Source: Deltaproteobacteria bacterium (GTDB lineage: Bacteria; Desulfobacterota; DSM-4660; Desulfatiglandales; Desulfatiglandaceae). Taken from it: a stretch of 5,175 bases of DNA. The stretch is from contig JAGHEC010000248.1 in the NCBI GenBank assembly GCA_021159525.1, positions 1-5,175 on the forward strand. Direction: 5' to 3'. Shown here piece by piece: positions 1 to 5,175 of this stretch (position 1 is the first letter of the stretch; every line of letters begins with the position of its first letter). The notes below the pieces were generated by a model. That model saw only the letters and a list, made by a program, of their open reading frames with translations, searched no databases and had not been told where the DNA came from. The position numbers and the translations under genes are program-made.

Positions 1-811
1 TGACGATAAGGGTATCCAGAAAATTGGCAATGATATTTTCTGCATAGGTTTTAGCCGCCTCCAGCTTTTCCAGAAGTTGATTACGGTCCGTGATATCCTT
101 GAAATCCTCTATAATACCAAAAAGCTCGCCATCAGGTTCACGAAGGGGGACCGCTGTTAAGATACAGGTGATTCTGCCGCCGTCTTTGTCTTCTCTTTCC
201 ACATCATATTCAAGGCGCTCTTCACCTCTGAGAATTCGTTTCAATGCACAGTCGGCAGTCCCACACCTGGGGCCGCGGAACACCTCATAGCACTTCTTGC
301 CTGTTGCTTGATCCTTGTTTATGCCAAATAAAAGAGAAAATGTCTCATTGGCTCGAAGGACGTTAAAGTCTTTATCAATCACAAACATAGCGTCGGCTGT
401 GGTGTTGAATATCTGATCGAGTTCAGCGTGGGCGAGTTTGGTTTCTTTCTCGATCTTCAGAGCTCGTACCCTTAGGTTCCCAACTACAATACCAACAACA
501 ATAAACATCCCGAAGCGCAGAAGGTTCGGTGCAGGAAGGATTTCCGAAGCTGAAGGCAGATGAATGGCCAACAACCATGCACCCAGGAAAACCCCTACCC
601 AGACAGCGTGCCTGCCCCACCAGTACGCAGCCAGGACAATGGGCACATAGAAAAAGTGGCTAAACACTATACCGGTATGGAGTATAAAATGGGCATAGTA
701 AGTCATTCCCATACATACAAGAAGAAGCAAAATCAGAATGACTGCCCTAATGGCATCCCTGTTCACGGGACGCTCTCCATCAACTTTGAAGATATTGTTA
801 ATGGCTGACAT
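1..811 (-). CDS. Membrane-anchored PAS-domain sensor, N-terminal part (runs off left edge)
   Basis: This is the N-terminal 270 codons of a sensory transduction protein whose C-terminal output domain (kinase, cyclase or other) lies outside the window. The ATG at 811 is preceded by GGGTGA (823-818) with a 6-nt spacer, and an in-frame TGA lies at 820-818, so no longer start is possible. Residues about 22-42, 48-64, 69-84 and 99-112 are hydrophobic and should form four membrane helices; the second contains the motif HFFYVPIVLAAYWWG, a pattern I associate with membrane-bound PAS sensors. Charged, possibly coiled residues 113-133 lead into a PAS domain at about 131-243 that ends in the usual DITDR. 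It carries three cysteines (C174, C183, C188) in a C-x8-C-x4-C arrangement. A second PAS domain seems to begin near residue 258 (AENIIANFLDTLIV). The gene is co-oriented with the two upstream genes and probably shares their transcript. The sensor identity is firm; the output is unknown. Confidence 0.88.
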   Translation of the reverse strand, partial: MSAINNIFKVDGERPVNRDAIRAVILILLLLVCMGMTYYAHFILHTGIVFSHFFYVPIVLAAYWWGRHAVWVGVFLGAWLLAIHLPSASEILPAPNLLRFGMFIVVGIVVGNLRVRALKIEKETKLAHAELDQIFNTTADAMFVIDKDFNVLRANETFSLLFGINKDQATGKKCYEVFRGPRCGTADCALKRILRGEERLEYDVEREDKDGGRITCILTAVPLREPDGELFGIIEDFKDITDRNQLLEKLEAAKTYAENIIANFLDTLIV

Positions 812-891
812 GGAATCTCACCCGTTTAGCCTTTAAGGGTTGAGACGGTCTGAAAAGATCGTACTCAATCCAACGTTTGTAATAGAGCACA

Positions 892-1000
892 TTAACCAAT
901 CTTATTACATTTCGGTCGGGCTCCGTACATCTCAGAAAAACATCGAAGCAGTATTCTCTCCTTTTCCCTGAACCCCTCATTGAAAAGCGCAAACCGGAAG
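892..1000 (-). pseudogene. Frame-displaced C-terminal half of the GIY-YIG domain
   Basis: Reading the minus strand in the frame +1 to the upstream gene, 35 codons from 999 to 895 followed by TAA (894-892) complete the nuclease domain. The peptide starts FFRFALFNEG when joined after Cys358 and Phe359, then gives KERILLRCFSEMYGARPKCN and ends KIG. This supplies what a GIY-YIG domain needs after its central helix: the catalytic Glu (E373 of the joined 394-residue product, in the pattern E-x-x-L-L-x-x-F) and the terminal YG-x-x-P-x-C-N motif. The break falls at 1004-1000, which reads TTTTC on the minus strand; removing one base there restores the frame. It could be a real frameshift mutation, a homopolymer sequencing error, or a +1 recoding site (UUU C). 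The piece has no start of its own and is not a separate gene. Confidence 0.8.
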
Positions 1001-2077
1001 AAAACATTTGTCTCTGTTTATCAAGGCATTCAAGTCCCCGTTTCTTGACCAACATCCCAGATGAGCTCTGAGTCGCTTTTTGATATTCTTTGAAGAACCA
1101 ATGTAAAATACGCCAGTTGTCTTTATTGGATATTCAATATTGGCCTCTACAAGGGAAAACTCATAAATGCCACTCATCTCCGGTACATTTTCCTTGACCG
1201 AGGACAAGGTCATAGGGAAATACGGAGAAAATTGCGCCCATTGGGGGGGATACGTGTTATCGTAAGTTCTCCTAGAAAATGGCGGTATTCCCAGCTGATC
1301 CCGGCAATAGCTGACCGTACGCCTGGAAACTTTCAAATTATATAGGTCCTTGAGTCTAACCTTGATCTCTTCATCCGTATATGGCCGATCAAGCAGATCT
1401 GATTTCAGTTGCATCTCCTCCTTAGCAAGAATCCCTTTGACATGCCCCTTGCATATCTCTCTTGAGCTCGGGAAAAAATCTTTCAACAGCATAGGTTTTC
1501 CATCAGGCATAATAATAAATGTACCGTTAACGACCCTTGATATCATGCTATTATCAATCGATTGGTATCCCTGCTTTTTTATCCAGTGGCTTATCCTCAT
1601 CTGGCTCAAGGGCACGAGCTTCAGCGGATCACATGATTTAAGGTAAGCACCCTGGTGCTCTATGATCCCCAGCAGCGTCATGTGTGTTATCCTGTTTCTG
1701 GTCGATATCAGCCTTAATCGTCTATCTAACAGATCAATCTCATCCCTTTGGAACCCTGCGAAGTTTCCCCTTCCAATCAGTCTGGTCAATTTTTTCCGCT
1801 CAAGGCGATACTCTCCTGCAAATCCTAAAAGTCGATACCGAATGGAAAAAGTTTCGCCATCTTGCTCTATCCTGACAAGCGTGTTATCCGTAAATCCTTC
1901 CTTGTCGCCGGGCACCCTGGCACGAGGGAACATCTTAAAGGTGATTATGTCTGGAAAAAGGGCCTGGAATATGCCCGCACTCTCCACTTTATTAATTTCG
2001 TTCTCATATCGTTTCAATGAAACGGATAGAAACCTGGCCAGTATTATCCTGCCAATGACCTCCGGGGGCAATGACAT
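977..2077 (-). CDS. Sigma-54-like DNA-binding domain fused to GIY-YIG nuclease domain (3' end frameshifted)
   Basis: The 366-residue frame joins two recognisable parts. Residues about 60-90 resemble the end of the RpoN core-binding domain. Residues about 115-270 match the RpoN DNA-binding domain: a helix-turn-helix region ending SMISRVV, then GTFIIMPDGK and LKDFFPSS (compare KYFFSS in RpoN), and the RpoN box SRRTVSYCRD at 251-260 followed by QLGIPPFSRR. Residues 301-359 begin a GIY-YIG domain, with GIY at 303-305, FYIGSS at 324-329 and the conserved Arg at about 335 in KKRLRAH. At 366 aa it is shorter than typical RpoN (about 480 aa) and lacks the Gln-rich region I and most of the core-binding region, so a true sigma factor is unlikely. 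Residues 1-60 are not recognised. The ATG at 2077 has AAGGAAGG (2091-2084) 6 nt upstream and an in-frame TGA directly before it. It lies 37 nt after the kinase stop, implying co-transcription. The frame ends in a seven-residue tail (LPVCAFQ) before TGA, where the nuclease domain is interrupted; the rest lies in the +1 frame. Domain calls come from motifs only; the cellular role is unknown. Confidence 0.85.
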   Translation of the reverse strand: MSLPPEVIGRIILARFLSVSLKRYENEINKVESAGIFQALFPDIITFKMFPRARVPGDKEGFTDNTLVRIEQDGETFSIRYRLLGFAGEYRLERKKLTRLIGRGNFAGFQRDEIDLLDRRLRLISTRNRITHMTLLGIIEHQGAYLKSCDPLKLVPLSQMRISHWIKKQGYQSIDNSMISRVVNGTFIIMPDGKPMLLKDFFPSSREICKGHVKGILAKEEMQLKSDLLDRPYTDEEIKVRLKDLYNLKVSRRTVSYCRDQLGIPPFSRRTYDNTYPPQWAQFSPYFPMTLSSVKENVPEMSGIYEFSLVEANIEYPIKTTGVFYIGSSKNIKKRLRAHLGCWSRNGDLNALINRDKCFLPVCAFQ

Positions 2078-2114
2078 TCAGCACCTTCCTTTCTGCATTA
2101 TTGCCATCAGTCTC

Positions 2115-4964
2115 TCATCCATGATCTGGCTCCGTTATTGTCTTATAAATCACCTCTCCCAGCTCTTTTGTTTCATAAGGCTTTGCCACTACCCCCATGA
2201 AACCGTATCTCCTGAAATCTGACATGACCGGATCATTGGAATAACCGCTGGAAACAATGGCTTTAGCCTCAGGGTCGATTTCAAGCAGTTTTTTAATGGC
2301 TTCCTTGCCCCCCATCCCGGCCGGAATGGTCAAGTCCATGATAACGGCATCGAAGGCGTTACCCGACTCTTTGGCATTTTTATACATCTCGATCGCTTCA
2401 GCGCCGTCTCTGGCAAATTCAACCTTGTAGCCGATAGACTCAAGCATCTCGCCGGCAACATTTCGCACAATCTCTTCATCATCCATCACCAGAATCCTTC
2501 CCTGGCCAAAAAGGGGCTTTTCTTCCTGAGGTTTCCTTTCAGAGATTTCCTTTTCGGAAGCAGGAAGATAGATATAGAAACTGGTTCCTTCCCCCGGTTT
2601 GGATTCTACGCTGATGTATCCATCATGGTTTTTAATTATGGAGTACGCAGTAGTAAGCCCCAGACCGCTCCCTTTCTGCTTGGTGGTGAAATAGGGATCA
2701 AATATCTTCGGGAGGTGTTCTTCAACTATGCCAATTCCCTTATCCTTAATAGTTATCCTTATGTATTTCCCCGCTTTCAGAGGAACAGCAGCTTTTTCTT
2801 CCAAATATATTTTTTCCGCCTTAACCTCAATTATCCCCCCCTCCGGCATTGCCTGGTTAGCATTAATGACCAGATTGTTGATTACCTGGCTTATCTGTCC
2901 TTCATCAATCTCAACTTGCCATAGGCCATCAGAAATGGAGAACTCACAACTCACATTGGAACCCATCAACGCAAAATTCACTGAATCTCTTAATAATTCC
3001 CTGATTGAGGCTGTCTTCTTTATTGGCGCTCCGCCTTTGGAAAAAGTGAGCAACTGCTGCGTGAGATCCTTTGCGCGTAAAGACGCCCTTTCCGCCTCCG
3101 TAAGTTTTTCAATGACCTTGTCGTCAGATCCTACATTCATCTTTGCCAGGGTGATATTGCCCAAGATCCCCATCAAAATGTTGTTAAAATCATGGGCAAT
3201 GCCACCAGCAAGGATTCCTATTGATTCGATCTTCTCTATTTTCTGGAGTTCTTCTTCCATCTTCCGTCCTTGTGTAATGTCGCGGAAGATCAGGACCACT
3301 CCAATGATTTCACCATGCTTACCCCGAATCGGTGCGGCGCTGTCGGCCAAGATTCTTTCGGTCCCGTCCTTGGATACAAGTACGGTATGATTTGCCAGGC
3401 CGACCACCCCGCCCTTCTCCAGGACTTTTTTCACCGGATTGTGACATCGTTCACGGGTCTTTTCATTGATGATGTTAAAAACCTCATTGAGAGGCTTGCC
3501 CATTGCCTCCTCCTCGCTCCAGCCTGTCAGATCCTCTGCTATCCTGTTCATCAGAACTATACGTCCATCTGCATCAGTACAGATCACTCCGTCACCGATT
3601 GAGCGAAGAGTCACGGCCAAGCGTTCCCTTTCAGCAGCAAGTTTTGCCTCTGCCTCCTTTCTCCAGGTTATATCAGAAAGGCTTGCCACTGCCCTATTTA
3701 CAGGAAAAGAAGGATCAAATGCGCTCATCTTCAGGTGGCCGTCAAAGATTGAACCATCTTTCCGTTTAAATTTTGCATCGATTCCGGCTGGCTTACCTTT
3801 TCCAAGCTGATCATAGATTACCTTTCCGACCCGTTCATATTCTTCTTCTGATGCATAAACCACCTTGGCACTCTTATCCACAAACTCTTCTAAGCTTTCA
3901 TACCCAAAGATTTCAGCCATGGCTTCGTTTGTCCATCTGACTGTCCTGTCCTCAACCAGGGCGATGCCAAGCGGAGAGCAAGAAAGGATGCTCTGCAATA
4001 ACTCGTGCGTCTCCAGTAGCTCCTTCTCTTTCCGCCTGCGCTCTATAGCCAGAGCTACCTGATCTGAAATAAAGGTCAGGATATCCCTTTCTTCTTCTCC
4101 ATACCTGATGCTTTCACTGTAACTCTGAATAGCAAGCACCCCTATCACCCTATCCCGGCTCCTGAGTGGAACCCCAAGCCAACAAAAGGCAGGCTCTCCT
4201 GTCGGCTCGACTTCTTCTCTCTTTGCAAGTTCCTCAAGCACTCCAGGGGTAGCAAGCAAGGCCTCTCCACTGCGAATCACATATTCCGTCAGCCCTTTGC
4301 CGGCTTTTCTGGACAAAGGCCTCTCATCTCGTTCATCTACGAAATAGGGAAACTTGACCGTGTCACGATCAGGATCATAAAGGGCAATGTAGAAATTTTT
4401 TGCACGCATCAGATCCCCAACAATCCGGTGTATTGAACGAAAAAGCCCTTCAAGAGTCGGCGCAGAGACAGCAGATTCCGACACTCTATAAAGCGAGGCC
4501 TTGACCTTTTCGGCCTCTTTTTGCCTGGTGACGTCCATGAAGTTCCCCAGGGTAGCCCGCCTTCCCCGGTACTGGATTGATGTAACTGTCTCCATGATCC
4601 ACCTGATCTGCCCGTCTTTGGCAGAAACCCTGAATCCATAGGGAGAGGATCGTTCTTTCTTCAACATCTTTATCGCGTTTTCCCTGACCGTCTCCCTGTC
4701 CCCGGGAAGAATAATGTCCAATGAATTCATGGCTAACAGTTCATCTTCCCTGTAACCTGTAATTTCCTGGAACCTTGGGCTTACAATTCTGAATTTTCTA
4801 TCCTGAACAACATAGATTCCGATAGGCGAGGTCATGATCAATATCCTGGAAAACTCATCCGCCCATCTCCTTTTCGATGATAATTCTTCCAACTCCGCTA
4901 CTCGCCGGCGCATTTTCTCACATTCGTTTATGAGTTCCTCTTTTGTCTTGTCTTCATTTTTCAT
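2115..4964 (-). CDS. Soluble hybrid sensor histidine kinase (PAS-GAF-PAS-PAS-HisKA-HATPase-REC)
   Basis: The 949-residue cytoplasmic hybrid kinase autophosphorylates on histidine and can pass the phosphate to its own receiver. Domains in order: a short coiled coil (about 5-30), PAS (35-150, ending NFMDVTRQKE), GAF (about 155-310), PAS (318-440), PAS (445-568, ending FRDITQGRKM), HisKA with the H-box AGGIAHDFNN and phospho-acceptor H591, HATPase_c (about 690-800) and a receiver (about 823-940). The ATPase shows the N-box (N697, N701), G1 (DKGIGI, 741-746), F-box (IFDPYFTTK) and G2 (GSGLGL, 765-770). The receiver has D828/D829, phospho-acceptor D877, S905/S906 and K928, so it appears competent. 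No membrane helix or signal peptide is visible. I prefer ATG 4964, with AAGG (4976-4973) 8 nt upstream, over the in-frame TTG at 5006. There is no attached DNA-binding or enzymatic output, so phosphate may travel further to a phosphotransfer protein. The ligands of the PAS and GAF domains cannot be told from sequence. It appears to be the first gene of the operon. Confidence 0.95.
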   Translation of the reverse strand: MKNEDKTKEELINECEKMRRRVAELEELSSKRRWADEFSRILIMTSPIGIYVVQDRKFRIVSPRFQEITGYREDELLAMNSLDIILPGDRETVRENAIKMLKKERSSPYGFRVSAKDGQIRWIMETVTSIQYRGRRATLGNFMDVTRQKEAEKVKASLYRVSESAVSAPTLEGLFRSIHRIVGDLMRAKNFYIALYDPDRDTVKFPYFVDERDERPLSRKAGKGLTEYVIRSGEALLATPGVLEELAKREEVEPTGEPAFCWLGVPLRSRDRVIGVLAIQSYSESIRYGEEERDILTFISDQVALAIERRRKEKELLETHELLQSILSCSPLGIALVEDRTVRWTNEAMAEIFGYESLEEFVDKSAKVVYASEEEYERVGKVIYDQLGKGKPAGIDAKFKRKDGSIFDGHLKMSAFDPSFPVNRAVASLSDITWRKEAEAKLAAERERLAVTLRSIGDGVICTDADGRIVLMNRIAEDLTGWSEEEAMGKPLNEVFNIINEKTRERCHNPVKKVLEKGGVVGLANHTVLVSKDGTERILADSAAPIRGKHGEIIGVVLIFRDITQGRKMEEELQKIEKIESIGILAGGIAHDFNNILMGILGNITLAKMNVGSDDKVIEKLTEAERASLRAKDLTQQLLTFSKGGAPIKKTASIRELLRDSVNFALMGSNVSCEFSISDGLWQVEIDEGQISQVINNLVINANQAMPEGGIIEVKAEKIYLEEKAAVPLKAGKYIRITIKDKGIGIVEEHLPKIFDPYFTTKQKGSGLGLTTAYSIIKNHDGYISVESKPGEGTSFYIYLPASEKEISERKPQEEKPLFGQGRILVMDDEEIVRNVAGEMLESIGYKVEFARDGAEAIEMYKNAKESGNAFDAVIMDLTIPAGMGGKEAIKKLLEIDPEAKAIVSSGYSNDPVMSDFRRYGFMGVVAKPYETKELGEVIYKTITEPDHG

Positions 4965-4972
4965 TATCTTTA

Positions 4973-4976
4973 CCTT
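4973..4976 (-). promoter_or_regulatory. Ribosome binding site that selects the kinase start at 4964
   Basis: On the minus strand AAGG is followed by the 8-nt spacer TAAAGATA and ATG at 4964. The alternative in-frame TTG at 5006 is a rare start codon and has no comparable purine-rich site in front of it (the preceding bases are TTCCCCTAAATA). The protein from ATG begins MKNEDKTKEE, a normal charged start leading into a coiled coil, whereas the 14 extra residues from TTG are Cys/His-rich and look like translated leader. Confidence 0.6.
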
Positions 4977-5091
4977 ATACTGATGACAATGGTCGTAACA
5001 CCTCAATATTTAGGGGAAGCACAGTGAACGTACCGCCGGGGCAGGAGGATTTTTCTTCCGCTCCAGGCCTCCGGGCTGGTCTCTTGAGTGA

Positions 5092-5120
5092 CTTATCTGC
5101 GGGGGACACCCGCCTGCCAA
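5092..5120 (-). promoter_or_regulatory. Possible sigma-70-type promoter for the operon
   Basis: On the minus strand TTGGCA (5120-5115; five of six bases match the -35 consensus) is separated by exactly 17 bp from GATAAG (5097-5092; four of six match the -10 consensus). The start of transcription would fall near 5085, about 120 nt before the kinase ATG. The spacer contains an inverted repeat, GCGGG/CCCGC around 5 nt. The match is by eye and short, and an unassigned open frame crosses the same bases, so the call is tentative. Confidence 0.25.
5098..5112. repeat. Perfect 5-bp inverted repeat inside the putative promoter spacer
   Basis: The plus strand reads GCGGG, five unpaired bases (GGACA), then CCCGC. 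Nothing like a T-tract follows it on either strand, so it is not an intrinsic terminator. Its position between the putative -35 and -10 elements would suit an operator, but a chance palindrome in GC-rich DNA is equally possible. Confidence 0.3.
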
Positions 5121-5175
5121 GGCCAATTGAGCGTTCTTGCCAAGACTTTCGTCCCGTGGATCTGCGATGGCAGAA

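Larger units (their letters stand above)
4965..5175. other. GC-rich leader region upstream of the kinase, no gene assigned
   Basis: This stretch is visibly richer in G and C than the three genes. Two frames are free of stops. On the minus strand a frame enters from the right edge and stays open for 66 codons to a TAA at 4977-4975, which would be the tail of an upstream gene ending 10 nt before the kinase start. On the plus strand a GTG at 5024, with AGGGGA 6 nt upstream, opens a frame that runs off the right edge after 50 codons. I recognise neither product; both are rich in Arg, Pro, Gly and Ser, as chance frames in GC-rich DNA often are. They cannot both be real. The region also holds the putative promoter and a repeated CTTGGCA heptamer. 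Confidence 0.4.

Noticed and set aside
818..840. ACCC ... GGGT pairing in front of the PAS sensor start, considered as a terminator or RBS-sequestering hairpin
   Set aside because: The stem is only 4 bp with a 13-nt loop and no T-tract; too weak to call.
798..1055. Minus-strand 85-codon open frame between the fusion gene and the PAS sensor
   Set aside because: It overlaps the fusion gene in the third frame. Its residues show no motif, whereas the other shifted frame over the same bases gives the clear GIY-YIG ending, so this frame is a shadow.
2078..2107. Nine-residue micro-ORF (MAIMQKGRC) whose TGA abuts the fusion gene start
   Set aside because: Its own ATG has no good ribosome binding site and it spans the Shine-Dalgarno of the fusion gene. 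Translational coupling is possible, but the peptide is most likely chance.
1662..2222. Plus-strand 186-codon open frame antisense to the fusion gene and the end of the kinase
   Set aside because: It is fully opposite well-supported coding sequence, spans the junction of two real genes, has no recognisable domain and is Ser/Leu/Ile-rich as antisense shadows tend to be.
2728..3390. Plus-strand 220-codon open frame antisense to the kinase core
   Set aside because: It lies opposite the HisKA and HATPase motifs, whose conservation fixes the minus strand as coding; no domain is visible in the antisense product.
5123..5144. Possible sigma-54 -24/-12 promoter (TGGCAAG ... TTGG, minus strand) upstream of the kinase
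   Set aside because: The spacing between the two elements is about 5 bp too long and the second element lacks the required GC, so it does not fit a -24/-12 promoter. I found no good match in the gene gaps at 812-891 or 2078-2114 either.

Overview
The window carries three consecutive genes on the minus strand, so they read from right to left. They look like one signalling operon of an environmental Gram-negative bacterium. The style of the sensors (stacked PAS and GAF domains, a cysteine-bearing PAS, an H-box reading AHDFNN) and the sigma-54-type DNA-binding domain recall Desulfobacterota/Deltaproteobacteria, but that placement is an impression and no marker gene is present.

Layout from right to left. 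Bases 5175-4965 form a GC-rich leader with a possible sigma-70 promoter; two stop-free frames there remain unassigned. Bases 4964-2115 encode a soluble hybrid histidine kinase (PAS-GAF-PAS-PAS-HisKA-HATPase-receiver, 949 aa), with all the catalytic motifs I looked for intact. After 37 nt comes a 366-codon reading frame (2077-977). It joins the C-terminal DNA-binding part of sigma-54 (RpoN box SRRTVSYCRD) to the first half of a GIY-YIG nuclease domain. The second half of that nuclease, with the catalytic Glu and the terminal P-x-C-N motif, continues in the +1 frame down to a TAA at 892. The gene is therefore frameshifted at about position 1000, by mutation, sequence error or recoding. From 811 to the left edge runs the start of a membrane-bound PAS sensor (270 codons seen, truncated by the window), with about four transmembrane helices, one complete Cys-containing PAS domain and the beginning of a second.

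How they may work together (inference): the hybrid kinase senses a cytoplasmic signal and phosphorylates its own receiver, and the membrane PAS protein adds a second input. The middle protein could bind -24/-12 type promoter DNA without being a full sigma factor, because it lacks region I and most of the core-binding domain. The sigma-54 DNA-binding domain fused to a GIY-YIG nuclease, placed between two sensors, is the most unusual part of the window. No RNA gene, CRISPR array, insertion sequence or convincing terminator was found.
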